In this document: positions 27,543 to 36,269 of the stretch, one piece after another
Position numbering within the stretch: the first letter of the stretch is position 1
How the letters are laid out: each line of letters opens with the position of its first letter
Assembly: GCA_025800385.1 (NCBI GenBank)
Contig: JAOXRS010000024.1
Coordinates: forward strand, 1 to 64,000
Direction: 5' to 3'
DNA length: 64,000 nucleotides
Origin: Candidatus Albibeggiatoa sp. nov. NOAA
GTDB taxonomy: Bacteria; Pseudomonadota; Gammaproteobacteria; Beggiatoales; Beggiatoaceae
Position numbers and translations under genes: made by a program
The notes under the pieces: model-generated
Databases searched by the model: none
The model's input: only the letters and a program-made list of their open reading frames with translations
Told to the model about the DNA's origin: nothing

Positions 27543-28394
27543 ATGTCAATTGCATACCTTAATGGCACATTTTTACCACTAGAAGAGGCGCACGTTCCTG
27601 TTTTGGATCGAGGCTTTATCTTTGGTGATGGCGTTTATGAAGTGATTCCCGTTTACTCTGGTCGATTATTTCGTTTAGATGCCCATTTACGCCGCTTAAA
27701 TAACAGCTTGGACAGCATCCGATTATCAAACCCAATGAGCAATGCGCAATGGGCAGCCGCCTTAGAGCAAGTCGTGGCAGAAAATGGTGGCGGTGATCAA
27801 TCAATTTATTTACAAGTCACGCGCGGGGTTGCGAAACGTAAACATAACTTCCCTGATGAAACCCATCACACAGTCTTCATAATGAGTGACCCATTGGTTG
27901 ACATGCCACCTTCGGAAGGAGTGAAAGCGATCACTTTAGACGATATTCGTTGGCAATTATGTCATGTCAAATCGATTGCATTGTTAGGTGGGGTGTTACT
28001 CCGTCAACAAGCGGTGGAACAAGGTGCAGCAGAGTCGATTTTATTGCGTGAGGGTTATGTCACAGAAGGGGCAGCCAGTAATGTATTCGTGATTAAGGAC
28101 GGCGCGGCGTTTACACCTCCAGAAGGGCCTTTTATTTTAACAGGCATTACCCGTGATCTGATTATAGAATCGATGCAAGCGGCCAATCTGACTTGTAAAG
28201 AAGCCCAAATTACTGAAGCAGAACTACGCAATGCGGACGAAATTTGGCTCACCAGTTCGACACGGGAAATTTTGCCTGTGGTTGAATTGGACGGTAAACC
28301 TGTGGGTAACGGGCAAATCGGTACAGTTTGGCAACAAGCTTGGGATTTATATCAAGACTATAAAAAATCATTACGTGCTCATGAAATCAAATAA
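27543..28394 (+). CDS. dat: D-amino acid aminotransferase (class IV)
   Basis: A 283-residue fold-type IV PLP aminotransferase. LDRGFIFGDGVYEVIPVYSG and the LDAHLRRLNNSL block form the N-terminal domain. The PLP lysine is in CHVKSIALLGGVLLRQQA. EGAASNVFVIKDG and LTGITRDLIIE form the phosphate-binding region. It is most like D-alanine aminotransferases, supplying D-Glu/D-Ala for the wall; a branched-chain or aminodeoxychorismate lyase activity is less likely. A TATAAT at 27501-27506 could be its -10 box, but no convincing -35 is present. It overlaps ybeD by 14 bases, implying coupling. Confidence 0.82.
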   Translation: MSIAYLNGTFLPLEEAHVPVLDRGFIFGDGVYEVIPVYSGRLFRLDAHLRRLNNSLDSIRLSNPMSNAQWAAALEQVVAENGGGDQSIYLQVTRGVAKRKHNFPDETHHTVFIMSDPLVDMPPSEGVKAITLDDIRWQLCHVKSIALLGGVLLRQQAVEQGAAESILLREGYVTEGAASNVFVIKDGAAFTPPEGPFILTGITRDLIIESMQAANLTCKEAQITEAELRNADEIWLTSSTREILPVVELDGKPVGNGQIGTVWQQAWDLYQDYKKSLRAHEIK

Positions 28395-28671
28395 TCCTGA
28401 AATACCTGAAGAACAAGAAACCTTACTCGAATTCCCCTGTGATTTTGCACTTAAAGTCATGGGTAAAGCCGAAGATGATTTCGATCTATTCGTAGCAGAA
28501 ATCGTGCGTAAGCATTGTCCTGATTTAGGTGAAGGCGCAATCACGCAAAAAGCGAGTAAAGGCGGTAACTATGTATCCGTGACAGTGAATATTGTGGCAC
28601 GAAGCAAACCACAGCTTGATGCCTTATATTCTGAATTGAGTGCGCATGAGCGTACTTTGATGGTGTTGTAA
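28381..28671 (+). CDS. ybeD: YbeD/UPF0250 (DUF493) family protein
   Basis: A 96-residue ACT-like small protein of the DUF493 family (LLEFPCDFALKVMGK, GEGAITQKASKGGNYVSVTV, LYSELSAHERTLMVL). The start is ATG 28381, inside the 3' end of dat. The longer upstream frame from 28231 runs antisense to no evidence and has no family similarity. In enterobacteria ybeD lies between dacA and lipB; the D-amino acid aminotransferase upstream and an alpha/beta hydrolase where lipB might be expected make a related but different arrangement. Confidence 0.88.
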   Translation: MKSNNPEIPEEQETLLEFPCDFALKVMGKAEDDFDLFVAEIVRKHCPDLGEGAITQKASKGGNYVSVTVNIVARSKPQLDALYSELSAHERTLMVL

Positions 28672-28672
28672 G

Positions 28673-29563
28673 ATGCCTTTTGTTCGCTTGCCTCACATTG
28701 ATATGCACTATGAACACTGTGGGGCTGAACAGGCTAAAACCACCTTGCTACTGATTCATGGCAACTTTGCTTCATGGCGTTGGTGGCAACCTTTATTGCA
28801 GCATTTGCCCGCGCGTTATCGTGCTTATGCGCCTGAGTTACGCGGCTGTGGTGATACCAGTCGACCTGATACGGGTTACAATATTGAGCAACTTGCCTCC
28901 GATATTTATGAGTTTACGCAAGCGTTAAATCTGCCTGCGGTGCATGTGGTTGGGCATTCTTTAGGTGGTGCGGTGGCGATGCAATTTGCTTTGAACTATC
29001 CGCAAAAAGTCCGTACTTTGACCTTAGTTGCGCCTGCACCCGCTGAAGGCATGGCACATTTAAAATCTAAATTTCCTCACTTACGTTTAACCGAGTCTTC
29101 CGATTTTCACCATGTGATGCAAACCTTGAATTTAAATCGGGTGAGTTTGCAAAAAGCCCTGTCTCGCATGATGCCCAGTATTAAACCTAATCAAGATAGT
29201 TTTGTAACTTTATTAGACGATGCGGCTCATATGTCACCAGAGGCAATTGTGGGTTTTTATGATGCGTTGACAACGTGGTCGGTACAAGATGAATTGGGCA
29301 AGCTTAATTTACCTGTCTTAGTTTTATGGGGTTCGCAAGATTCGATTGTAGAAAAAGCTACACTAGAACGCACCGTTGAAGCACTACCACAAGCACAATT
29401 CGTGGTTTGGGATAATGTCGGTCATGCGCCACAATTAGAACAGCCCGAGGCTTTTCAACAATTGTTACTAGAATTTATTGAAAACCACCAAGTCAAACGG
29501 ATTTACACTGCATTTCAAAACCAAAAAGATTACTGGGCAAGAAAATTGAAAAAATTTTGGTAA
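28673..29563 (+). CDS. Alpha/beta hydrolase
   Basis: A 296-residue canonical alpha/beta hydrolase. The oxyanion motif is LLIHGNFAS (HG at about 29-30), RGCGDTSRP follows, and the nucleophile elbow is VVGHSLGGA (Ser near 103). The acid lies in VLWGSQDSIV and the histidine in DNVGHAPQLEQP. It is cytoplasmic, with no signal peptide, and starts one base after the ybeD stop, so it belongs to the dat-ybeD run. The substrate is not predictable from sequence. Confidence 0.8.
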   Translation: MPFVRLPHIDMHYEHCGAEQAKTTLLLIHGNFASWRWWQPLLQHLPARYRAYAPELRGCGDTSRPDTGYNIEQLASDIYEFTQALNLPAVHVVGHSLGGAVAMQFALNYPQKVRTLTLVAPAPAEGMAHLKSKFPHLRLTESSDFHHVMQTLNLNRVSLQKALSRMMPSIKPNQDSFVTLLDDAAHMSPEAIVGFYDALTTWSVQDELGKLNLPVLVLWGSQDSIVEKATLERTVEALPQAQFVVWDNVGHAPQLEQPEAFQQLLLEFIENHQVKRIYTAFQNQKDYWARKLKKFW

Positions 29564-29646
29564 TCATAAAAAAAATTCATTCACCTAAAAAACTATTTTC
29601 TGTAAAAATATAAAGCACTTAAATTGGCTTGTTAAGGAGTTTTTCA

Positions 29647-30435
29647 TTGAGGATTGTGATTGATGCAATGCTAAATTGTTCAACAGGCATTCAAAAAAGG
29701 TTTGAAGACAAAGAGATTATTGCTTTATTCGAAATCGCAGGGCTGAGCAATCGCCTTACTGAATACCCTCCCGAAATGGCAGATAAATATATTCAAACCA
29801 TTTTGGAAGAAATGCCCGCCGAGCTGGTAGAAATTGAAAAACATCAAATTATCATGCTGGGCTTTGAGTCTCGTACCCGCCAACATTTTCTTGTGAGTAA
29901 AACCAATTTAGATTCAATTGCCATTCGGATTGGTGCACCAACTGTGGGTGTGGCAGTCAGAACCTGTGAAAATATCTATCTACGCTTAAAGCATAAAAAT
30001 CTACTGATTAAGCCTAAAATCAAGACTGAAGAAGACAAACAAACTTGTACGATTTGGTTGGATATTGATGAAGATATTAAAGCGATTGAGCGTCAAGTGG
30101 GTCATGAACACCCAACTTTCCAAGGTCGTATTTTAGATAATCCCCTGTTTGCTGCATTTGTTGATAATCGAGGCGAAGCATTTATTATCGCGTTTACCTT
30201 TGTGATTTCAATGGCCTTATTTTTATCAACTCCCGCAATCACACCTTATTTCCAACATTTTTTAAATAACCATTTACACCTTGGCTTTGATGAATTGTAC
30301 GTGCGAGGCAGCTTAGAACGGGCAACAACAGGCTTTTTTCTGACTTTTATATTTTCAACTGTAAACTTTTTTATTCGCTTGGTGCGGATTGCCAAACACA
30401 AACCAATTGAGTGGAATTTATATAAGCAAGCTTAA
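29647..30435 (+). CDS. Hypothetical protein with two C-terminal membrane segments
   Basis: Not recognised. TTG 29647 is taken as the start because AAGGAG at 29634-29639 is spaced 7 bases from it; the upstream TTG at 29629 precedes that site. The product is about 262 residues: a soluble N-terminal domain of about 165 residues with charged helices (EIIALFEIAGLSNRL, MPAELVEIEKHQIIML, GVAVRTCENIYLRLKHKN), then two membrane helices (AFIIAFTFVISMALFLSTPAI and GFFLTFIFSTVNFFIRLV) and a short basic tail. Nothing in the neighbours suggests a role. Confidence 0.6.
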   Translation: MRIVIDAMLNCSTGIQKRFEDKEIIALFEIAGLSNRLTEYPPEMADKYIQTILEEMPAELVEIEKHQIIMLGFESRTRQHFLVSKTNLDSIAIRIGAPTVGVAVRTCENIYLRLKHKNLLIKPKIKTEEDKQTCTIWLDIDEDIKAIERQVGHEHPTFQGRILDNPLFAAFVDNRGEAFIIAFTFVISMALFLSTPAITPYFQHFLNNHLHLGFDELYVRGSLERATTGFFLTFIFSTVNFFIRLVRIAKHKPIEWNLYKQA

Positions 30436-30997
30436 TAGTAGATTATCAGTTTATATGGGACTATAAAAATAAATAACTTGAAATTTAGATTTTTCTGTTT
30501 AGAATTGGATGGAAAGGAAGCATTAAAAAAGGGCGCGACATTTTCATATCGCGCCAAACCACCAAAGGAGGATGGAGGAGATGGTAAAAAACCTTACAAT
30601 AAAAGGTCATCAGCTATAATTTAGATGTGATAAACCTTTAAAAAATCTGTCTTCTCTGTAAATTTGTTTTCGTGCTTTCTTTTTTATTGTGCACTGCAAC
30701 AACGTTGGATAGCACGATACCGTATCCGATTTAAATTGTCAAACATTTTTTTGAAAAAGCCGATTATTGGTTCAATATTTAAAGTAGGCGGTAAGTGCAT
30801 CAATTAACTATTAAATAAGCTGCCTATAACTTTTTCTTATTTATATCATCACATCATTCTATCTACAATTTATCTGTGATGACCAGAACCATTCTACCGA
30901 TAATGAGTAAAACACCAGTCTAAATATAATATTGTCTGTTCTCAAAATAAAAACCCACCCCTAAAAATATTAGGAATGAGTTTATAACAGATTACTG
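30436..30997. other. 562-bp intergenic region with hairpins and a 12-codon ORF
   Basis: No ordinary gene. It contains a GC-rich hairpin at 30532-30555 (listed separately) and a purine run (AAAGGAGGATGGAGGAG, 30564-30580) directly before an ATG at 30581 that opens a 12-codon frame closing at 30619. A TATAAT lies at 30615-30620 on the plus strand. A perfect CGTGCT/AGCACG stem (30671-30676, 30711-30716) encloses TTGTGCACTGCAACAA. A weak 5-bp stem at 30960-30974 with a T-run on the minus strand could end the SPFH transcript. Small RNA or leader function is possible but not shown. Confidence 0.4.
30525..30555 (-). terminator. Rho-independent-type hairpin, minus strand
   Basis: GGCGCGA (30532-30538) and TCGCGCC (30549-30555) form a perfect 7-bp GC stem. 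Read on the minus strand it is followed by CTTTTTTAATG. It lies about 440 bp past the SPFH stop, so it may end an independent minus-strand RNA. Confidence 0.55.
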
Positions 30998-32440
30998 TTA
31001 GCGATTTGGAACGCTGTAAGCTGGGCTGGCTTCAGACTCAATCGCTTGCTGCTTTAGCTTTTCCATCGTACTAATTGCAGCAAAACTAGATAACACATCT
31101 AAATTGGTTGGTAATGCTGCTTTCCCATCTTGTCCACCTAGATTAACCACGTTGTTTGGCATATCAATCCGAATATTACGTAAATTTGGATAAATAATAT
31201 TTGCCACATCACGTTGTAATTCAGCTGCATAGATTTCAGGGTCTAAAGCATTATATCTTGCCTTGGTTACATCAGCTTCTGCTAACCCTTTTTCCCGAAT
31301 GGCTTGTGCTTCAAATTTTGCAGCCTCATAGTTTGCCGCTTGAATATCACGGTTTGCTTGTGCAATTTCCAATTCCTTGGCTTTTTGAATCACCGCTAAA
31401 TCTTTTAATTTCTGCTGCTCAATTTTTTCTTTATCAGCTTGTTTCTCCGCTTCTTCAACTTCACGTTGTTTTGCAATGACGGCTAACTCTTTCTGTTTCA
31501 AAGCTTCTTGCTTCGCTTTAGTGCGTTCAATTTCTGCTTTTAACTGTGCTGTTTTTGCTTGTTCTTTAGCGGTTTCCTGTTCTTGTACAGTTTTGATTCT
31601 ATCTGCAACCAAACGCTTTTTCTCTGCCAACAATTTTTCTAGCTGCTGTTCTGGGCGTGTATCACCAATTGTGACTTGTGTTACTTCAATGCCATAACGT
31701 TCTAATGGATTATCTAAACGCACGAAATTACCTGAACTATCCATCAACGGTACAGTTTTCCATACTAAAGTGGTTGATTTACGTAATTGATTTGAATCTT
31801 CTTGACCTAAACCAACAGGGGCTAAACCTGTTTGCTCTACTTCAACTTGTTTGCGTTCTGTTTTATAAATGCCATAACGTAATTGATCGATCAATGCGGC
31901 TTTAAACTGATTTAATGCACCTTGAAAGAATTCTTCGCCTGTGTATTGTGTTGAAGTATTGACCACCACGTCTCGTGCTGTTTTCGTCAATAACGCATCG
32001 ACTAAGTTATCAAAACCACGGAATTCACGATGAATTGTCTTCACCTTTTCTTTATCAACAGGCAATTTAAAGCGGAAGGTAATGGTTATCATCCCCGTAT
32101 AAGTATCAGCAAAACGGACATTAATCTCACGAGTTGATCGAGTGACAATGCTTTCCTGATCTCCAAACCCTACCGTCATTACTTGTTTATATTCGGTAAT
32201 TCTGGAGAAATAAGGCATTCTTAAATGTACCCCTGGTTCGGTATAGACATTTGTGCCACCTGTTAGCGTATTTTGATAAAAGTATGTATGACCTGCTTGG
32301 GTTTCGAAATACCAAGACCCTAAAAACATCAAACCAAACATGACAACAAATAGGATTACAACAAGTTTTGAGATTAAGGGTACAAAAGGTTTAATTAAAT
32401 TAGATACATCAGGCATATCAGGAGGGTTTGCTTTTGCCAC
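30998..32440 (-). CDS. SPFH/Band 7 domain membrane protein (flotillin-like)
   Basis: A 480-residue protein. One membrane helix (SKLVVILFVVMFGLMFLGSWYF, about 24-46) is followed by an SPFH/PHB domain (about 48-270; GVHLRMPYFSRITEYKQV, DALLTKTARDVV, YGIEVTQVTIGD). A long charged coiled coil runs from about 275 to 400 (EKKRLVADRIKTVQEQETAK onward, rich in Ala/Glu/Lys/Gln), and the tail is Pro-poor. Such proteins oligomerise in membrane microdomains and scaffold proteases or signalling complexes. It is neither HflK/HflC (no tandem partner) nor a slipin with NfeD. It appears to be monocistronic. Confidence 0.8.
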   Translation of the reverse strand: MAKANPPDMPDVSNLIKPFVPLISKLVVILFVVMFGLMFLGSWYFETQAGHTYFYQNTLTGGTNVYTEPGVHLRMPYFSRITEYKQVMTVGFGDQESIVTRSTREINVRFADTYTGMITITFRFKLPVDKEKVKTIHREFRGFDNLVDALLTKTARDVVVNTSTQYTGEEFFQGALNQFKAALIDQLRYGIYKTERKQVEVEQTGLAPVGLGQEDSNQLRKSTTLVWKTVPLMDSSGNFVRLDNPLERYGIEVTQVTIGDTRPEQQLEKLLAEKKRLVADRIKTVQEQETAKEQAKTAQLKAEIERTKAKQEALKQKELAVIAKQREVEEAEKQADKEKIEQQKLKDLAVIQKAKELEIAQANRDIQAANYEAAKFEAQAIREKGLAEADVTKARYNALDPEIYAAELQRDVANIIYPNLRNIRIDMPNNVVNLGGQDGKAALPTNLDVLSSFAAISTMEKLKQQAIESEASPAYSVPNR

Positions 32441-32846
32441 GATTCATTTCCTTAAGGGTGGTTAGTTTAAATGATGATAATAATCAGTCTAAATGACCAT
32501 AGTGTTGATGACGGACATAATCTCGCAAGAAATCTGCCGAAACCAAACTCTCATGCTAAACAATATATAGCCCATACGTTCATGGAGCAAATGTATCTTT
32601 GAAAAATAAAAGCTTGTAAGTAAGATATGGATTTATGGGTGGGAAATTATTTATGAGGTATTTTCATCATTTAAAAAAGATAGCAAAGATAGCAAAGTCA
32701 GTATTTTTAAACAGAAGTCTATTTTTATGTCACTTTAAGATATTCTAATTATTTGATCGTCTTTTCCAAATATTTAAGGTGAAATAAGTCCCATTCCAAG
32801 GATTGATGTGATTGTGATATATCATATTCCACCTTACTTATATTTT
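32441..32846. other. Intergenic region, no gene seen
   Basis: AT-rich stretch upstream of the SPFH gene and downstream of the DJ-1 gene (both minus strand). Apart from a short direct repeat (AGATAGCAAAGATAGCAAAG near 32680-32700) I see no ORF or RNA signature. Confidence 0.4.
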
Positions 32847-33425
32847 TTAGATTGAGATTTTAGCACCTAACAATGCAATAAATTGTGCTAACCATTCTGG
32901 ATGCGCAGGCCATGCGGGTGCAGTCACAATATGTGCGTCAGTAACCGCTTGATCCACAGCTAAATCACACCATTGCCCATTAGATTGATTTACATCAGGT
33001 TGGCAAGCAGGATATGCTGTGACTTTCAAACCATCTAATACGCCAGCAGCGGCTAATACTTGAGGCCCATGGCATACTGCAGCAATAGGCTTTTTCGCTT
33101 GATGAAACTCTTGCACAATTTCAATCACGCGCTTATTCAATCGAATGTATTCAGGAGCACGTCCCCCCGGAATCACCAAGCCAATAAAATCGTTGCTATC
33201 TACACAGTCAAAATCGGCATTTAAAGTAAAATTATGCCCTGGTTTTTCGGTATAGGTTTGATCGCCTTCAAAATCATGCACAGCAGTTCGGATAATATCA
33301 CCTGCTTTTTTATCAGGACACACAGCTTGTACATCATAACCGAGCATTTTCAGTGCTTGAAATGGCACCATCGTTTCGTAATCTTCAGCAAAATCACCAA
33401 CTAACATTAAAATCTTTTTAGACAT
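32847..33425 (-). CDS. DJ-1/PfpI family protein
   Basis: A 192-residue class I glutamine-amidotransferase-like protein of the DJ-1/PfpI superfamily. The nucleophile cysteine lies in [16 protein letters not shown] (near residue 118). The glutamate-containing [18 protein letters not shown] and [14 protein letters not shown] are also typical of the PfpI/YhbO group. Members act as chaperones, deglycases or stress-induced hydrolases. It is divergent from an OsmC-type gene across 180 bp, so the two may share a stress promoter region, which is inference. Confidence 0.85.
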   Translation of the reverse strand: MSKKILMLVGDFAEDYETMVPFQALKMLGYDVQAVCPDKKAGDIIRTAVHDFEGDQTYTEKPGHNFTLNADFDCVDSNDFIGLVIPGGRAPEYIRLNKRVIEIVQEFHQAKKPIAAVCHGPQVLAAAGVLDGLKVTAYPACQPDVNQSNGQWCDLAVDQAVTDAHIVTAPAWPAHPEWLAQFIALLGAKISI

Positions 33426-33605
33426 AGCGTGGTCTCTTTTAACTAAATATGCATTGGTATGTTAAATCCATTCATAGTGAACAACAAGATACATCAAGCA
33501 TTTATTTTAGAGAACAAAAGTTTCTATTAGAATTTGGCCGTACTTTGACCTCAAATCTATAAAAGATTAAGATACACCAACCCATCTAGCTTTGAGGAAA
33601 TAATA

Positions 33606-34025
33606 ATGAAAACACGGATTAAATGGATTGAAGATGTTTGTTTACTCGCAGAATCAGGCAGTGGCCATGGTGTGATTATTGACGGTGCACCAGAGATTGG
33701 TGGCAAGAATCTTGGTGTGCGCCCGATGGAAATGCTGTTAATGGGTTTGGGTGGTTGTACTTCAATGGATGTGCTTTCGATTCTAAAGAAGCAACGCCAG
33801 CAAATTACCGATTGTCAGATTGAAATTGAGGCCGAACGTGCTGACGCTATTCCTAAAGTTTTCACTAAGATTCACCTGCATTTTATCGTTAAAGGTCATA
33901 ACCTTAAAGAAAGTGCTGTTGAGCGTGCCATTAGCTTGTCTGCGGAAAAATATTGTTCTGCTTCAGCTATGTTAGAAAAAGCAGCCGAAATTACCCACGA
34001 TTTTGAAATCATCGCAGAAAATTAA
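33606..34025 (+). CDS. OsmC family protein
   Basis: A 139-residue OsmC-like protein of the YhfA subtype. The two redox cysteines lie in MGLGGCTSMDVLSILKKQ (near residue 51) and AEKYCSASAML (near 117), the pattern used for organic hydroperoxide or polysulfide reduction in the family. GVRPMEMLLMGLGGC is the characteristic dimer-core block. AGGAAATAATA precedes the start. In a sulfide oxidiser a role with polysulfides is plausible but unproven. Confidence 0.85.
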   Translation: MKTRIKWIEDVCLLAESGSGHGVIIDGAPEIGGKNLGVRPMEMLLMGLGGCTSMDVLSILKKQRQQITDCQIEIEAERADAIPKVFTKIHLHFIVKGHNLKESAVERAISLSAEKYCSASAMLEKAAEITHDFEIIAEN

Positions 34026-34238
34026 ACTTAGGTTAATAAATTTCTTTAATTGAAAACTTGCTGTCACTTCATAGAAACGTTACCATGTTCTGAACTAGCC
34101 ACGCTAATAACGACATAAATGTTATAAATAGGCTAGAAGTAGAATTTATCAACGAATTAATAAAAATAATGAAGTTTTGTTGAAGCTTTCCTACATACAT
34201 ACCGCACCACCACTACTCATTTATCAAGGAGGGAATAC

Positions 34239-34856
34239 ATGCGGAATAAAACCCTAAAATATGCTTTACTTCTCGTTAGCGGGTTTGCTTTAAGCAGTCC
34301 TGTATGGGCAGAAAATGAATGCCCAGATTATGACAAAGCACGTGGCGCAATGTTAGCGAATACTTGTGCTGGCTGTCATGGTACAAACGGCGCAAGTGTT
34401 GGCCCTGCTTCACCTATTATTGGTGGCTTATCAGCAGAAACCATTTCAGAAACAATGAAAGCGTATAAGAGTGGTGATCGTCCTAGCACAATTATGGGTC
34501 GTATCGCACGTGGCTATACAGATGAAGAAATCGATGCAATGGCAGGCTTCTTCTGTGAGCAAAAATTCGTACCTGCAAAACAAGAAGTGGATGCTGAAAA
34601 AGCAGAAGCAGGTAAAGAATTACATGATAAGTACAAATGTGAAAAATGCCATGAAGAAGGTGGCACGATAGATGTTGATGGCAGCAGTATTATTGCAGGT
34701 CAATGGAAAGCTTACTTAGCATATGAGCTATCTGATTTCCAAGAAAAACACCGTGGTATGCCGAAAAAAATGAAAAGAGCAATGAAAAAATTGCTTAAGC
34801 AAGATGCAGATGCTCGCCTTGAGCAAATCATCGAATACTACGCTAGCCAACAATAA
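34239..34856 (+). CDS. fccA: Flavocytochrome c sulfide dehydrogenase, dihaem cytochrome subunit
   Basis: Periplasmic cytochrome subunit (205 residues) that accepts electrons from the FccB flavin during sulfide oxidation. It has a Sec signal peptide ending VWA (residue 24) and two c-type haem sites, CAGCH at 43-47 and CEKCH at 134-138, each in its own cytochrome domain. Candidate axial methionines are in RPSTIMGRIARGY and HRGMPKKM. AAGGAGGG at 34228-34235 is a strong ribosome-binding site. fccB begins 15 bases downstream, so the complex is encoded as a unit. Confidence 0.92.
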   Translation: MRNKTLKYALLLVSGFALSSPVWAENECPDYDKARGAMLANTCAGCHGTNGASVGPASPIIGGLSAETISETMKAYKSGDRPSTIMGRIARGYTDEEIDAMAGFFCEQKFVPAKQEVDAEKAEAGKELHDKYKCEKCHEEGGTIDVDGSSIIAGQWKAYLAYELSDFQEKHRGMPKKMKRAMKKLLKQDADARLEQIIEYYASQQ

Positions 34857-34871
34857 GGGGGATACAGAATA

Positions 34872-36167
34872 ATGACTTTAAATCGTCGGCATTTTCTTCA
34901 AGTAACTGCAGGTGCTACAGCGGCTGGTGTAGTTGGTTTTCCTCACATTGCAAGCAGTGCAGGGACTAAAAAAGTAGTTGTGATTGGTGGTGGTACTGGT
35001 GGTGCGACTGCTGCAAAATACTTACGTATGGCTGATCCTTCAATTGAAGTCACTTTGATTGAAGCGGAAGAATATCATTACACTTGTTATTTAAGTAATG
35101 AAGTATTAAGTGGTGATAGAAAATTAGAATCTATCAAAGTTGCTTATGATGGCTTGAAAAAACACGGCATTAACGTTGTAAAAGCTAAAGCAACTGCAAT
35201 TGACGGTGACGCGAAAAAAGTCACGGTTGATACAGGTGATACATTTATATATGACCGTTTAATCGTGTCTCCTGGTGTATCTTTAGATTACAGCAAAATC
35301 GAAGGCTATAGTGCAGAAGCTGCTCAAAAAATTCCTCATGCGTGGAAAGCGGGTGAGCAAACTAAAATCCTTCGCAGCCAACTAGAAGCAATGAAAGATG
35401 GCGGTACAGTGATTATTTCTGCGCCACCAAATCCTTTCCGCTGCCCTCCTGGACCTTACGAACGTGCAAGTCAAGTTGCGCACTACTTAAAACAGCACAA
35501 GCCTAAATCTAAAGTGTTAATTTTAGACTCCAAAGATAAATTCTCTAAACAAGGTTTATTTACTCAAGGTTGGACTGACTTATACGGTTATGGTACAGAC
35601 AACAGTATGATTGAGTGGGTACCTGCAGCTGAAGGTGGTAAAGTTATCTCTGCAGACGCTGGCAATATGCAAATTATTGCAGGTGATTTAGAAGACGAGC
35701 ACACAGCTGATGTCATCAATATCATTCCACCTCAAAAAGCAGGTCAAATCGCGTTAGACGCAGGTTTAGCAGATGAATCTGGCTGGTGTCCTGTTAACAA
35801 GAAAACGTTTGAGTCAAGCTTAATTCCTAACATTCATGTAATTGGTGATGCTTGTATTGCAACCAAGATGCCTAAGTCTGGTTATGCAGCAAACTCACAA
35901 GGTAAAGTAGTCGCGGTTGCAGTGGCAGCAGCATTAAGTGGTAAAGAAATGGTTGAACCTTCTTATGTTAACACTTGCTACAGTATCATTGGTGAAGACT
36001 ATGGGATTTCAGTTGCAGCAGTTTATCGTTTAGACGGTGACGTGATTGCGCCTGTGAAAGGTGCAGGTGGTTTAACGCCTAAAGATGCAACAGCTGAACA
36101 CAGAAAACGTGAAGTACAATTTGCGTATAGCTGGTACGATAACATCGTACAAGATAGCTTCAACTAA
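34872..36167 (+). CDS. fccB: Flavocytochrome c sulfide dehydrogenase, flavoprotein subunit
   Basis: FAD subunit (431 residues) that oxidises sulfide in the periplasm. A Tat signal opens it ([19 protein letters not shown]), followed by the dinucleotide fold [18 protein letters not shown]. Cys72 in [13 protein letters not shown] corresponds to the covalently flavin-linked cysteine, and Cys191 ([11 protein letters not shown]) and Cys369 ([12 protein letters not shown]) to the redox disulfide of the Allochromatium enzyme. After removing about 30 signal residues the spacing fits Cys42/161/337 closely. A very strong terminator follows. Confidence 0.93.
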   Translation: MTLNRRHFLQVTAGATAAGVVGFPHIASSAGTKKVVVIGGGTGGATAAKYLRMADPSIEVTLIEAEEYHYTCYLSNEVLSGDRKLESIKVAYDGLKKHGINVVKAKATAIDGDAKKVTVDTGDTFIYDRLIVSPGVSLDYSKIEGYSAEAAQKIPHAWKAGEQTKILRSQLEAMKDGGTVIISAPPNPFRCPPGPYERASQVAHYLKQHKPKSKVLILDSKDKFSKQGLFTQGWTDLYGYGTDNSMIEWVPAAEGGKVISADAGNMQIIAGDLEDEHTADVINIIPPQKAGQIALDAGLADESGWCPVNKKTFESSLIPNIHVIGDACIATKMPKSGYAANSQGKVVAVAVAAALSGKEMVEPSYVNTCYSIIGEDYGISVAAVYRLDGDVIAPVKGAGGLTPKDATAEHRKREVQFAYSWYDNIVQDSFN

Positions 36168-36195
36168 GAAGTAGCAAATTAAATACTGAAAGATG

Positions 36196-36234
36196 AAAGC
36201 TCTGTATTATCATAATGCAGGGCTTTTTTATTTT
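36196..36234 (+). terminator. Terminator of fccAB
   Basis: A 15-bp stem with two wobbles (36196-36210 and 36212-36226, tight turn) followed by a T-run to 36234. The strongest intrinsic terminator in the window. Confidence 0.9.
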
Positions 36235-36269
36235 AGAAATATAAGCATCATTCTACTGATCTAGATACA

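Noticed and set aside
28231..28380. N-terminal extension of ybeD starting at 28231
   Set aside because: The extra 50 codons overlap dat out of frame and have no family similarity; ATG 28381 fits the DUF493 N terminus.
30685..30705. TTGTGCACTGCAACAA as a PhaR/phasin-type operator
   Set aside because: It resembles the TGC-rich PhaR sites, but there is no phasin or PHA gene in the window and no copy elsewhere, so it is only mentioned as part of the intergenic structure.
34090..34140. CTAGCC ... GGCTAG inverted repeat upstream of fccA as an operator
   Set aside because: Only 6 bp with a spacer of more than 30 bases; this is expected by chance in a window of this size.
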